Assembly: GCA_003996215.1 (NCBI GenBank)
Contig: QJPP01000035.1
Span: 248,001 to 312,000, forward strand
DNA from: Jaltomata sinuosa
Lineage: Eukaryota > Streptophyta > Magnoliopsida > Solanales > Solanaceae
Direction of reading: 5' to 3'
DNA length: 64,000 bases
The notes under the pieces were generated by a model, which was not told the origin of the DNA, made no database searches, and saw nothing but the letters and a program-made list of their open reading frames with translations. The position numbers were made by a program, and so were the translations under genes. Positions 36,001 through 48,700 of this stretch are shown here, piece by piece. The stretch's first letter is position 1. Each line of letters opens with the position of its first letter.

Positions 36001-38926
36001 AACTTTTTCTCCCTCACATGCTTTGATTTAGAGGAGAGCTTGATGGAGGACTTAGTATTTCCCCGTTTAGTTGCTGAAACACTAAATTTTACCAGTTCCG
36101 TCCCAAATCTCTTGTGGCACTGGGAGGCAGTTCTTTGCAGAAGCCTAGCTAGATTTTCAAACATATCGTCGAACCAATTGCAAGATAGCATCATCTTGTG
36201 GACAGACCTCACCTCAGCTTGCTTTTCTAAAGAACTGGATAAATCTCCACAATTTGTTACCAAGGTCAGGCATTCATCGAAAAGGTCATCCACTGCATCT
36301 GGACAGACACTTGAAATAATGTTACAGACAGAGGCCTGGGCACACGCTGAGGTTGCAGCAGCAAACAAGTGCTTCAGTCTTTCACCAGACAATTCCTCTT
36401 TAAGTTTAGTCTGATAAGACCCATCATGTACAAGATAGATACAGAGGTGGGAGGCTGCAATAATTGAACCATCAATTTGCTCCGCCTCCAACTTGCCAGG
36501 TGATACAATCAAACTGATGAGAATTTTCAACAGTTCCATCCATGACTGCAGCGAGGTTCCTTCTGATACGGCAAATTCACAGAACCTTGCACCAGCCAAA
36601 GGAGACCTTTTTATAAGTGTGACACATCGATTGCATGCTTCTTTCAGGTTTACTTTCGAGGGGAAGTATGAAGGAAGGAGAAGCTTAGTGATTTTCTGAC
36701 CAATCAGTGGTTGATCATTTGCAAGTGTAGACAACAATAGGTCTATGTGCACAACCTGCATAAGAAAATGTTAAATTAACTTAAGCAGAAAACCTCAATT
36801 ATCCAGGCTTGTGCATGTTTTAGGTTATACAGTTCAGACACCATACCTTGTGAAACTGAAATTTTCTTAAATCCGTTAAAGTGAGAAGGAGATCTACAAC
36901 TGCAGCACGAACTGGAGGAGAAATATCATGAATCAAATGACCCATTCTTGGTAATAGCACTTTAAGGATATCATGAGAATGGGGGTTTCCAAGTAGGTAT
37001 ATCACAGCATTTACTGTTGACAACCTGACCTCAGGGCATGAGTCATGTATCATATGTTCAAAGATTTTGGTTAGAGTTTTTGTGATTGTTGGTGAAGGGA
37101 TAATTTCCCAAAACAAACGAAGAATGCGGCAACAACCTTCAACTGCTACAACCCGCACATCGGGGCACTCATCCACAAGTAATTTATCCAGTAGAAAGAA
37201 CTGTCTATCAAGAAGTGTGTCTTTCACCTCTTTTGTCGCATCAGGATCTTCAAGAGGGAATAGATCTAGAAATAGGTGCAATGAATTTTGTCGGACATTA
37301 GAGTTTGCAACCTACCAGAAAAGCAATGGCGTTATAAGTCACAATTATTAGTAGGCATAAGACTTCATACTGGATAAAGAAGTAGGGATGCCAAAAGGAA
37401 AAAAATTTACTAATGCTCAAGATATGCTACGCATTCTCTAACCAATCCCATTGGTAATACAGTAAGCATCAAAGAATTAGCATATTGGAAGAAGAACCTA
37501 ATAAGGAACAGCATCCTCAGTAGCTTCTTTTGAGATTGTTGAACTAAATTTCAAGTGACTTCCAGAATCCTAGAGGTCAAACAAAGAAACAAAGAGTACA
37601 GCTTGAAATCCTTGAAATGACAATTCTTTGGGAGAACAAGACAGAAATTGTAGATTAAGCTCATCAATCTCACTATTAGAATTAGAAATGCAGAAAGTTC
37701 CACGCTTTTAGCAAATTTTTCTGTTTATGAGAATGAATGATGCACGACACTTTATATCTGAATGGCGAAAACTTTTCAAGTAGAAATCTAGGAAAATAAA
37801 CATAGGTTAGACAGTAACAACGATTCCTGAAACTTGAAATAAGGAGTAAATCTATACCCAATACCTGCAAGGACCGGAAAATGACAGGCTCAGCAAGACA
37901 AAAAATGAGCTTCTCAACCCCCTCTGTGGTTCTCTGATTAATAAACCCCCCTAAAACCCTTCTAGTGGACACAGCAAGTACCGCTGAACTTGCATGTATA
38001 CAGCTATCTATCATCCCTTGCAAGAAGCTATTCTCAATCTCATCCTTAGCCAGCCCTTCGGCTACCTTCCATGCCCGAAAAACAATCTCCCCAAATGCCT
38101 CCAAGATAGACTTACGCCCGAATGGAATCTGTGATTTAAGCATAGCCAACGCCTCTTTCAAAAGCTGCACGCTAAAACCAAACGTAAATGCAATAAATTT
38201 CCTCCCATCCTCGGTCTTCAAAAACAAAGGCGAAATCACACAACGCATAATCAAATGCTTCAAATCCTCAATACTCTCATCCTCAAAATCCAACAACGTA
38301 AACGCCTCTCTTAGCATATAAACCCTATGCACATCCACTTTCTTCTTCAACGTCAACGCCCTCGACAACATAAACGGCAATGCCTGAGAAATTAGCATTT
38401 CTTTCCCATACAAACCCTCCTTCCACCAATCCTCACATAAATTAGCAATTTCAGATAACAAAACAGAATCACTCTCAAACAAAATTAAATTATCATGTAA
38501 TGCCCGAACCCCGGGCAATAAATCAGAATCCGAAAACGCCCTTTTCGGATGAGAAACACACAGCGACGAAACATAAACATATATACGAATACTCTCAACG
38601 ATTAATCGTTTTCCGTCTTCGTTGTCTTCTTCACTGTTCTTGTTCCTTGCAGATCTACGAACCCGTTTAGTCGGCGGGGTTTGAGGAGATAAAACGACGT
38701 CGTTTGAGTCGGAATTGGAATCAGTTTGGGCTTTGTATTTCCGTATGGATTGTGTAATGGAGTGGTGGAGGGCGAGAGGGAGTGTAGTGGTGAGATCTGA
38801 GGAAGGGTTTAGAGTGTGGATTAGGGTTTTGAGAGAGGGTTTAATGGATTTAAACCCTAGTTTTGCTGTTGAAGAAAGGAATTCTTCGGCTGAAGTTTTG
38901 AGAGATGAACGGAGTCTTTTCTCCAT
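33025..38926 (-). CDS. Condensin-2 complex subunit G2 (CAP-G2), five exons
   Basis: Exons on the minus strand: 38926-37865, 37311-36847, 36755-35676, 34614-34518, 33998-33025, all GT-AG (donors GTATTG, GTATGG, GTGAGT, GTTAGC); 1,225 aa. The first exon starts MEKRLRSSLKTSAEEF and has a basic segment TPPTKRVRRSARNK. Exon 2 holds HEAT repeats (DECPDVRVVAVEGCCRIL, DSCPEVRLSTVNAVIYLL, DISPPVRAAVVDLLL), the core of kleisin-binding condensin subunits. CAP-G2 works with CAP-H2, CAP-D3, SMC2 and SMC4 in condensin II, in chromosome compaction and genome stability; the Arabidopsis counterpart I recall is HEB1 (At1g64960). The length is near the family norm. Intron 4 has a 299 bp duplication with an Au-SINE fragment. 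No frame break seen. Confidence 0.93.
34599..35150 (-). repeat. Duplication with 299 bp period across CAP-G2 exon 4 and intron 4
   Basis: TCCAAAGCAGTTTCCTGAAAG occurs at 34601 and 34900, and about 250 bp after each are nearly identical (AGCATATGACCAAAAAATTG, GTGCGAAAATCAAATCACC). The copy repeats the first 16 bases of exon 4 and its acceptor (minus strand CTTTCAG/GAAACTGC), giving a decoy acceptor at 34913. Confidence 0.92.
35151..35217 (+). mobile_element. Au-SINE 5' fragment with perfect 18 bp target duplication
   Basis: AAAGGGCAGCCCGGTGCAC followed by GCTATGCGCGGGGTCC is the known 5' start of plant Au SINEs, here only 67 bp long. The phrase GGAAAACTTCAAAACAAT flanks it perfectly at 35133-35150 and 35218-35235. 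Confidence 0.88.
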
Positions 38927-39237
38927 TGATGAGATGGATGGAAAAGCTCGAATTTTTTACCAGTGAGATTTTCTTGATTTTGCGAGAGAGAAAGAGAGGA
39001 GGAAAGGAAGACGTTGACGGTGAATTTTGAATTTGAAAAAAAACGGGCATTGGCGCTCGTACCGTCGTACGTGAATATTTTTGGGGCAAAAAGAGTTTGT
39101 TTAAACGTTCAAGGGTCGTTGGTACGTCGATTAAATTATTTAGAGATTATAATCTCTGGACTATTTTATATTATATGAGAGGTAGTATTAAATAATTTCA
39201 TGTTGGGTGAGATAAGATGGAATATTCGAAGACTAAG
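38927..39237 (-). promoter_or_regulatory. CAP-G2 5' UTR and promoter region
   Basis: GA-rich leader (AGAGAGAAAGAGAGGAGG on the plus strand at 38983-39002) and then GC-richer DNA with GGCGC. No clear TATA box. Confidence 0.4.
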
Positions 39238-39386
39238 TTTGGTATTAGACTTATACCATATTTGGTTGATGGTATAAATTAGTTTCGGGATAAATTTATA
39301 CCATTAACCAAACATGGAATAAATTTAATACCATACTTAACCATGAAAATACCTCCACCTTATCCTGCGTACCAAACGACCCCTTA
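39238..39386. repeat. Foldback repeat ending TACCAAACGACCCC
   Basis: TTTGGTATTAGACTTATACC at the left and GGTACCAAACG-type sequence at the right, with several TATACCAT and ATGGTATAA dyads between. A probable small MITE next to the one interrupted by the hAT element. Confidence 0.5.
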
Positions 39387-39399
39387 GGGATCGTTTAGT

Positions 39400-39407
39400 A
39401 CGCCGGA
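39400..39407. repeat. hAT target site duplication, left
   Basis: ACGCCGGA, identical to 59376-59383. Eight bp is the hAT superfamily duplication length. Confidence 0.92.
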
Positions 39408-39621
39408 CAGTGGCGAATCCAGGATTTTCATTCAGAGGGTTCGAAAAAAAAAAACGTGCAAATAAGCCAACAAAACACAATTCCAAGGAATGCAATAATA
39501 TATAGATACAAAAAGTTAGTTTCATCACAAAAAGTTAGCCCTTTACAATGTGTCAATCTAGAACTAGAGTGCTAAATACAAACTTCAAAAAAAAATCACT
39601 GATAATACTTTTCATGCACAC

Positions 39622-42005
39622 TTACAATACCACTCGACGAGGTTTCATTGCTTGAAAAGACAAAATAATATCATCCGTTGAAACATTATTAAACACATCT
39701 TTTTCCGTAAAAGGAACCATGCAACCACTCAAGAATTCATCATTCATTCGACTTCATAACTCATTCTTGATAAACTTCATTGTCGAAAAAGCTCTTTCAA
39801 TGGATACAGTGTCAACTGGCAGAAGCAAAACAAATTTCACTAAACGAAATACAAGAGGATAACATGAATGCTTTTTTGTCTGAACCAATCTTTTTGAAAG
39901 CTCACAAAGCCCATTTAAACCGGAGAAACCTTTATCCATATCACGAACATCAATAATATAATTTGCAAGTTGATTCTCAAGTGCACACATACTAAGTTCA
40001 TCAAAGTCATCAGGATATAATTCAGACATTCTCATTATTTTCTTGATGTCAAAACTTGAAAATGAGTCTACCGAATTCAAACAAGCAACTCCATAAAGCA
40101 ACTCAGTTGTCACCTCATCAAAACGATCATTCAGTTCTTGCAATTTCCAAACAATTATTTACAAAATACTTCAACACGATAATGATGGAAGACAGTATAA
40201 TTAGCGGATTTACGACGTGATTTTCTAGAGTTAACATACGGCTCATCAAAATTAGGTACCACAATGTTATGCTTGATGCAAAAGGTAGACACCTCAGAGA
40301 CAAACAAATCCCATCTTTTATCTTCTCTCAACTCTTGCAACCTTCTTTTGGTCACTTCAACAAGTAGCATGGCATTTGTAATATCTTGCTCTCTTTTTTG
40401 TAAGCATGCACTAAGATCATTTGTAATTCCTAAAATTTCTTTCATCAAATGCAATATGAATGCAACCTCATAGGTTTGAGCTGCTCTAATATATCATGTT
40501 ACCCTGGATCTTTCATCCAAAGAATGTGCAGTTTCAACAATATTATCAAGTATATCCATAATTGTATCAAACTTAAGAATAAAACAATTAAGAGATTTGA
40601 AGTGAGATCCCCAACGAGTATCACAAGCTCTAGAAATACCAAGTTTTTGGTGCAAACTTCTACTACTTTTAAGTTCACCCATATCAAAAACCTCTTGAAT
40701 TTTTTATTTTTTGAGATTCTCAATATTCATCCATACGCTTATAAGAAGCCGCCAACACATTCAAAATATCTGAAACCAAGTGTACAAGCTCTCCCACTTG
40801 AAGGCATTTTTTAGAAACACCAACAAGAGTCAATTGAAGTTGATGAGCAAAACAATGGATGTAATAAGCCGATCTACTTTCTTTCTTAATCACATCTTAA
40901 GGCCATTGATATCACCCTGCATATTACTTGCTCCATCATAGCATTGTCCACGCACACAAGATAGACTCAAGGAATGTTGAGAAAGTAAATTGACAATTGC
41001 ACCTTTTAGAGATAAAGCACTAGTACTTTTAACATGAACAATGTCAAGAAGTCTCTCCATCACAAATCCTCTTCTATCAACATATCGTAAAATAACTGCC
41101 ATTTGCTCCTTGCGTAAAACATCAAAAGATTTATCAACCAATAATGAAAATTAATCACCATTTAGTTCCTTTATGATACCTTAAATTGTTTCATTCTTGC
41201 AAGCAATCACAATTTCTTTTTGAATCATTGGACAAGTCATTTGATCAGTTTGAGGAGCCTTTTCCAATACAAAATTACGAATTTCATCACACTTTTGAGC
41301 ATAAAATGAAAGAATTTCAAGAAAATTACCCCTGTTAAGTGATGATTTAGATTCATCATGACCCCGAAATGCCAATCCTTGTTCCACAAGAAGCCTTACC
41401 ATATCAACCGAAGCTGCTAAGCAAATTCGATATCCATGCTTGTCTTGATTAGATTGTTTCTCAAATGAAGCATGAATAGATTGTTGTTGTCGCATTAGAT
41501 CTTCACATTTCCTTTTTGATTGATTATGGATGCTAGTAAGCCCACCAACGTGTGTTTCCAAACTAGCTTTTTTGTTCTAACTCCTGAATCCCACACTTGA
41601 AAATACTTCACTTCCACCTTGACGATTGTTATTTCCCTTGAATAAATAACAATACAAACAATAGGCTGCATATTTACTTACACTATACTCTAACCAGTCA
41701 GAAAATTCTTTAAATCATTTACGATTAAAACGACGCATATCTCCAGAAATCTCCGTTTGAGGAAACTCTCTTAATTGAGGTTGACAAGGTTTTTTCTGAA
41801 GATAAGCTCTCCTAATTGCATCACGATCATTCGGATGAAATTCCAAGATTTGAGTTCTTTCACCCGGATCAGCCTTTAAAGAACTTAAATCAAATTCTTT
41901 AGAAGAATGCGATGATACTTCTAAATGATTCGCATTTTCTTCACGATTAGGTTGACTATGAGCGACAGAACTTGAATTTGATACTTTAAACAAATACTTC
42001 TTCAT
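39622..42005 (-). pseudogene. hAT transposase, zinc-finger/DUF4371 type (broken)
   Basis: Reading leftward: N-terminus MKKYLFKVSNSS; TTF-type zinc finger region (about 41870-41600; SGDMRRFNRK, AAYCLYCYLFKG); DUF4371 part (about 41560-40880; GLAFRGHDES, then the hAT motif RGQCYDGASNMQG); and the hATC dimerisation end (about 39900-39622; LLLPVDTVSIERAFS). Stops occur near 41712, 41559, 41178, 41150, 40887 and 39754, and the reading frame changes between 40155 and 40143. The real end is probably TAA at 39622. In intact members this protein binds and cuts the element ends. Confidence 0.85.
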
Positions 42006-42052
42006 TGACTCTTGAATCTGTATAAGATAGTAAAGAAATAAGGCAAAATATG

Positions 42053-44592
42053 TATAATAATCGGGTTCGTCGTTACGGGTAAACTATTCGTGTCGAGTTT
42101 TGAGTTAGAAAACTTTTGGGTTTGGAAGTTGAAAATTCTGGGGTAGGCTAGTCTCGGTCGGTTTTAGAGCGAGGTATAATTTAGGATAATCTGGGTAAGG
42201 ATTGGGTTAGGTGTTGTGTTTTGAGCTAGTTTTTCACGTAGCCAAGACATAAAAGAGTTCGAGGGACTTTTCGGAATCGAATTTGGATAAGGAGAACTTT
42301 CGGAATCGCGATTGACGTGAAGGGGTTGTTTCGAATCGTCGGGGGAAACAAGTGCGTTGTAAAATGGGCAAATTTTAGAGATTTCCGGACATTCTGTCCT
42401 TGACGAGCGCAATCGTCCGCGGTAGCGGCCTCTGCTACAGCGGTGGAAAATATCGTTATAGCGATGGTCAAGCCGATCAACATCGCTATAGCGGGAGTTG
42501 TCCGCTATAGCGGGACCGCTATAGCAGAGTGGAGACCGCTATAGGGAAGTGTGTCGCATGCTTGGGTGTTTATCTAAAAAGGAAAATTGCTAGTTACATG
42601 TTAAAAGAAAAAGGGTGAACCGGGGAATAGTCTTCGGACGGGAATTGATTGTTCGTAGTTGTACCTGAAAAAGTTAGGTAATGACTTATGATTTTTCGTG
42701 AATGTTGTATATTCATGTACTCATGTCTAAGTGATTGTATGCTTTACATTGCTTAGGAAAGTTGTGTGGAATGTCTAGGTTCTTATTTACAGTCTGTGTT
42801 GAATGGTGTTTACTTGTTGGTCTTACAAGTTGTGTGTGTTCATCTATTGACTGTGGTTATTGACATTCGGTTGGCTCGAGTACCACGCCTGGTACATGTT
42901 ACTATTTGGTTGGCACGGGTACCGCGCATTGTACGAATTTACTATTTGGTTATCACGGGTACCACGCCTGGTACGGGTTTACTATTTGGTTGGCATGGGT
43001 AACACGCCTAGTACAGGTTACTATTTGGTTGGCACGATTACCACGCCTGGTACAGGTTACTCCTTGGTTGGCTCGGGTACCACGCCTGGTACGGGTTCAC
43101 TTTATTGCATATTGCATGTTGACTTTGTATTACATTGATTGTTATTGGTTCGTGTGTGGACCGGGTTATTTTACTGAATGTAATACCTGATATTGGTTCC
43201 GTGAGTGGACCGAGTTGTTTATTGAAAAGTGCAATTATTTGATGGTCCTTGAGTGGACAGGAACTTTTGTATAACTGCTCTGTTGGTCTTGGCGTAGGCC
43301 GGTTTGTTATGTCATGTTATGAGTTTGATCTTGGTGTAGGCCGGGTTGTTATATCATGTTATTAGTTTGATCTTGGTGTAGGTTGGGTTGTTATATTATT
43401 TTATTAGTTTGGTCTTGGTGTAGGCCGGGTTGTTACATCATGTTATGAGTTTGGTCTTGGTGTAGACCGGGTTGTCATGTTAACACCTAGATGTGTTAGG
43501 GGGGGACCCGGGTGGGTCCGGACTATGTAAAAGAGGTTATGAGTTCATGTTTTATTGTCATTAAGTATACTAATGACAGTCAATGATTAATTGTGTTAAT
43601 AAGCATAAGGATGGGTCTTGGGGTAGACCGGGTAGCCTGTTGAACACTTATGTGTGGCTAGAGGATCCTTGGAGGGTCCGGATTTTGGGATGAGAAAGGG
43701 ATTTAGATATAACCCTGTTGTTGTCATTGAATGTGTCAATGGTTGCTAGGTGAGTTGCATGTGGTTGGTAAATATAGAGGAAGACGGAGAGTCTGGGTGT
43801 GGTTATTGGTTAATATAACCAGGTGGTAAAGCTGTCCTAGAGGTCCGGAAAAGTTTGGAAAATGGTAGGTAATACTTGGGTATAATAGCGGTTTGGTTGG
43901 GCAGCTAGCCGGGTCAAGTCTGAATATTTAATCAAGGTAGTTGACTGGGGTAAAGGTTAAATGTGACTTGGAAAGTCTATGTGTCAAGGTGACTTGGGAA
44001 GTCTACGTGACAAGGTGACTTGGGAAGTCTAGGTGACAAGGTGACTTGGGAAGTCCTAGATGTCAAGGTCAAGGTTAAAGGTGAAGGAGGGAGCTATAAT
44101 ATTTATTTCATGTCTTTCCCTATTTTTTCTTAGATGATGGTAGGAATGGATTCGGGTCGATCGATGATGCCTACCAGTACGTGTGTTTGTACTGACTCTA
44201 CTCTTGCTATACCTTTTTGGTATAGTCTGGTTGCAGGTTGGTGATGTTTCATAGGTTCACGGCGATGAGGGTCTCCAACAACTTCTGTCTTCGATTCCAT
44301 GGCGGAAGTTGGGTCTTTTATCTCTTTGTGTCCTCTTGTAGAAGCTCTTGTACCTGTTTAGACTAGATCCTAGGGAGGGGTTTAAATATTGTAAAGGTTA
44401 TTCCGTAATTTCTTATGTAGCCTATTTCTGAACAAGATTTGTAAAGAAAAGGATTTCAATTATGTATAAAGGTGGCTTAATTTAAAGGTTTACTTTAATT
44501 CCACATGTTACCTGTTGGACGGGTGGTAAGGGTTCGTCTATCTAGGTGATTCGAGTAGGCACCCGCACGGCCCAGTAGGTTGAGTCGGGACA
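42053..44592 (+). mobile_element. Solo LTR of the same gypsy family
   Basis: 2,540 bp from TATAATAATCGGGTTCGTCG to GAGTCGGGACA, aligning end to end with the LTRs at 5087 and 12471. It has CCGCTATAGCGG-type clusters at 42410-42550 and about six GGC.CGGGTACCACGCCTGG units at 42866-43105. No gag, pol or primer site follows. ATATG (42048-42052) and AGATG (44593-44597) are a possible decayed target duplication. It inserted just upstream of the hAT transposase start. Confidence 0.85.
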
Positions 44593-44942
44593 AGATGTCA
44601 AAACACAAAAAAAATAAACATCAACAACAACATACCCAGTATATTCCCACAAAGTGGGGTCTGGGGAGGGTGAGATGTACGCAGACCATACCTTTACCCC
44701 AGAATAAAGTAAAGAGGCTGTTTTCGATAGACCCTCGGCTCAAAGCAATCCAGGAGAAATAACCAATAAACAAAACAACAGCTAACACAAAACTATACTA
44801 CTACAAAATAATATAAAAATCTAGCTACACAAGGCACTAGCAAGTAACTGGCGCAGAAGAAACAAAAGCTACAAGCGTAGCCTTTGAACTACTAAAAGGA
44901 CAACAAAACCCCGCACTCCTCCCTACAAAGAAACCAACCAAC

Positions 44943-47840
44943 CTACTAACCTACAACCCTAATCTGAGCCCTCCACACCTTCCTATCTAAGGTCATGTCC
45001 TCGGTAAGCTGCAAATGCGCCAAATCCTGCCTGATCACCTCTCTCCAATATTTCTTCGGTCTACCACGACCTCTCTTAAACCCATCTATAGCCAGCCTCT
45101 CACACCGCCGCACAGGGGCCTCTGAACCTCTCCTCATCACATGCCCAAACCATCACAACCTCCCTTCCCGCATCTTATCTTCCACGGAAGACACTCCCAC
45201 CTTCTCACTAATATCCGCATTCCTAAGCATATCCCTCCAAGTAAACCCACACATCCAGCGCAACATCCTCATCTCAGTCACCTTCATTTTCTGAACGTGA
45301 GAGTTCTTGACCGGCCAACACTCCGCCCCATACAACATAGCCGGTCTAACTGCTGCTCTGTAGAACTTGCCTTTCAGTTTGAGAGACACCTTTTTATCAC
45401 ACAAGACCCCGGATGCGAGCCGCCATTTCATCCACCCTGCACCAATCTGATGGGTCACATCTTCGTCAATTTCACCATTACCCTGGATAATAGACCCAAG
45501 GTACTTGAAGCTATCTCTTTTTCGGATGACATGCGCGTCAAGCCTCTCTTCCACGTCGGTCACATATGTCAACTCACTGAACTTGCACTCCACATATTCC
45601 ATCTTGGTCCTACTCAACCTAAACCCTTTAGACTCCAGGGTCTTTCTCCAAACCTCCAATTTGTCGTTAACTCCTTCGCGGGTCTCATCAATCAACACTA
45701 CATCGTCCGCAAATAACATACACCAGGGCACCTCGCCTTGAATTTGCCGCGTCAACACATCCATCACCAAGGCAAATAAAAAGGGGCTAAGGGACGATCC
45801 CTGGTGCAATCCCATCCCCACAGGGAAATGCTCGGAATCTCCCCCCGCTGACCTAACTCGAGTCTTTGCGCCTTCGTACATGTCCCTAATCACCTTAGTG
45901 TAAGCCATGGGCACCCCCCTAACCTCCAAGCACCTCCAAAGAACCTCCCTGGGTACTCTGTCGTAAGCCTTTTCTAGGTCGATAAACACCATATGCAAAT
46001 CCTTCTTCCTCTCCCTATACTGCTCCACCAATCTCCTCACGAGATGAATAGCCTCAGTAGTCGACCGTCCTGGTATGAAACCGAACTGATTCTCAGAAAT
46101 AGTCACAATTCCTCTTAACCTCAACTCCACAACTCTCTCCCAGACCTTCATGGTGTGACTCAACAACTTGATACCCCTATAGTTGTTGCAATTTTGGATG
46201 TCACCCTTATTCTTGTACAATGGAATCATCATGCTCCATCTCCAAGCTCCGGGCATCTTCGCCGTCCTGAAAATAACATTGAACAACCCCGTCAGCCATT
46301 CCATCCCTACGCTGCCCGTACATTTCCAAAAATCCACCAGAATTTCATCAGGTCCGACCGCTCTACCCCTATGCAACCTACGAATAACACCTCTCACCTC
46401 CTCTACCCTAAAATGCCTACAATAACCATAGTCACAGCGCCTCTCCGAGTTCTCTAACTCTCCCAACACAATGCCTCCGTCACCCTCTTCATTTAGGAGC
46501 CGATGGAAATAAGTCTGCCATCTCTTCCTAATGAGCACATCCTCCACCAACACTTTACCATCCTCATCTTTGATGCAGTTCACCTGATCAAGGTCCCGGG
46601 CCCTCCTCTCCCTAGCCTTGGCTAGCCTAAACAACTTCTTATCTCCACCTTTACCTTCCAAAGCAGCGTATAAGCTCTCGAAAGCTGCAGTCTTAGCCGC
46701 CGTAACTGCCAACTTAGCCTCTCTCCTAGCTATCTTTTACTTCTCCCTACTCTTTCGCTTCTCCTCCTCATCCTTACTTTCAGCCAACTTCGCGTACGCC
46801 CTTTTTTTCGCCTCCACCTTCCCTTTTACTTCTCCATTCCACCACCAATCCCCTCGATGCTTGTCAGAGCGTCCTCTCGAGACACCTAACACCTCACTAG
46901 CTGTCTCCCTGATGCAGCTGGAAGTCGCCTCCCACATACTATCCGCATCCCCTCTGCTATCCCACGCCCTCGAGGTGATCAACTTCTCCCCTATTTCTAG
47001 GGCACTACCCATAGTCAAGCTACCCCATCTAATTCTCGGCCGATCATCCACCCTCTTCTTTCTTCTCTCATGTCTAATCTCCAAGTCCATCACCAAGAGC
47101 TTATGCTGGGTCGAAAGGTTCTCACTCGATATTACCTTGCAGTCTTTACACAGACCTCTATCCCTCTTCCTAAGGAGCAAAAAATCAATTTACGTCTTGG
47201 CCACCGAACTACGAAAGGTAACCAAATGCTCCTCTTTTTTCGGGAAGCTCGAATTTGCTACCCACAACCCAGAGGCTCTAGAAAAATCCAATAGGGACGC
47301 CCCTCCTGCCTTCCTCTCCCCGAAACCAAAACCTCCATGCACCTCAGCGTAACCCCCAGGGGATGACCCGATGTGCCCATTGAAATCCCCACCTATGAAA
47401 ATCTTCTCAGAGTTTGGTACCCCTCTCACCACCTCGTCCAACGCCTCCCAAAATCCCGCCTTCTCCTCCTCCTCCAAACCCGCGTGGGGCGCGTAGGCAC
47501 TAATAATATTTAGAGTAGAACCTCCAATGACTAACTTGATCAACATCATCCTATCGTTGACCCTCGCGACCTCAACCACATGCTCCCGAAGCTCCTCATC
47601 AACTAAGATGCCCACGCCATTCCTATTCCTAAAGCCTCCCGAGTACCACAACTTATACCCATCCACTACCCGCGCCTTAGTGCCCACCCATTTAGTCTCC
47701 TGGACACAAGCTATGCTAATCCTTCTCTTCCTAAGACTCTTGACTAACTCTACGGACTTACCGGATAAAGTTCCTATATTCCAGGACTCTACTAGCAACC
47801 TAGAGGCACCCTTGGCCCACTTACCCCTCCTACCTCCCAC
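44943..47840 (-). pseudogene. LINE endonuclease and reverse transcriptase (three nonsense codons)
   Basis: One frame runs the whole length with no frameshift. AP endonuclease domain (about 47800-47200; CVQETKW, NIISAYAPHAG, GGDFNGHIG), linker, then RT (about 46450-45650; GPDEI, NYRGIKLLSH, QFGFIPGRST, DLEKAYDRVPR, GLHQGSSLSPFLF, catalytic FADDVVL), then a C-terminal region (GAECWPVKNSHVQ). In-frame stops at about 47187, 46734 and 45153 are the only breaks. The first and third fit C to T changes (CAA to TAA, CGA to TGA). In an active copy this enzyme nicks DNA and primes cDNA on the nick. Confidence 0.9.
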
Positions 47841-47849
47841 CCCCGGCCC

Positions 47850-47955
47850 CGACTCTTACCCCGACCCCGAACCCGACCCTGACCCCAACCCCGACCCCGA
47901 CCCCGACCCCAACCCCAACCCTAACCCCGACCCCGACCCCGACCCCGAACCACTC
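47850..47955 (-). repeat. Hexanucleotide CCCGAC/CCCAAC/CCCTAA array
   Basis: About seventeen six-base units, mostly CCCGAC with some CCCAAC and one CCCTAA, on the plus strand, at the 5' side of the LINE endonuclease frame. The Pro-Asp reading on the plus strand and the Gly-Ser reading on the minus strand are low-complexity. Confidence 0.9.
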
Positions 47956-48700
47956 CGATGACATGACCCTAGCCTCCCATCAACCAACAAAGCCACTAAG
48001 TAAAGGAAAGCTACACAGGGAAAAGGACCAGACTACTGCTACACAATCCAAAAGCAAACAAGAAGGGAAAAGTCACAAAATAACACAACAAATAGCAAAC
48101 AATCTCAGAAATCCAACAGACGACTAACAACTTCTCAAAAATGAAACTGGTTGCAAAGAAAACGAAGAAGTAAAAGACTAGGACAAATAGAGATAAAGGT
48201 GAAGAGAGCACCGGAATATATCTTGCGAAGAAGAGGCGCTGGCTTGCTTGGTGTGGCAGATTCCGGCAAAATAAGGTGACGAAATTGGTCGCCGGAATCT
48301 TGTTGGTCGCCTGAATCGTATTGCACGCTCGGTCTTGCAAGAAGAAAAGAGAACAAAACAAAGAAACAAAAAAGAGTCGGCGGCGCTTCTGGCCGGAGTT
48401 GTGGCGCCGTTCATCGGAGCAGGCACTGGGGGCAGTGAGACCAGCGCTCGGCGGCAGACGTCGTCGGCAGCTGGCGACGGTGGCGTTGACCTTTGGGTCT
48501 GAACAGATTCGCTCAGATCTGGGACACCAAACAGATCGGAGACGTCGTCGGAGAAGAGAGACGGAAGCGGCAAAGTTTGCGGCGGAGAGAGAGAGAGAGA
48601 GACGGCGTTGACCTTTCAAGAAAGTGTGAAGCCCCCGGATACCGACGTTCCGATGGTTCCCGCCGGCGAAGGTTCTACCGGACAAAACCCTCAGTACACC

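Larger units (their letters stand above)
44598..48700 (-). mobile_element. Near full-length RTE-type LINE
   Basis: Transcribed leftward. The 3' end at about 44600-44760 carries the tail (minus strand GGGTATGTTGTTGTTGATG). The single large coding region lies at 45153-47840 and beyond, and a GC-rich 5' leader reaches about 48700. No target duplication was found, so the 5' border is approximate. Confidence 0.85.

Noticed and set aside
35833..36414. 193-codon plus-strand frame
   Set aside because: Antisense of CAP-G2 exon 3, which has splice sites and homology.
45141..45716. 191-codon plus-strand frame
   Set aside because: Shadow of the LINE reverse transcriptase on the minus strand.
46618..47352. 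244-codon plus-strand frame, hydrophobic and Ser-rich
   Set aside because: Antisense of the LINE coding region; no family features.
47527..47961. 144-codon plus-strand frame ending in Pro-Asp and Pro-Asn repeats
   Set aside because: Antisense to the LINE endonuclease; the repeats come from the CCCGAC hexamer tract.
48011..48685. 224-codon minus-strand frame upstream of the LINE
   Set aside because: LINE 5' leader; no RNA-binding or zinc-finger motif, and no match to a LINE ORF1 that I know.
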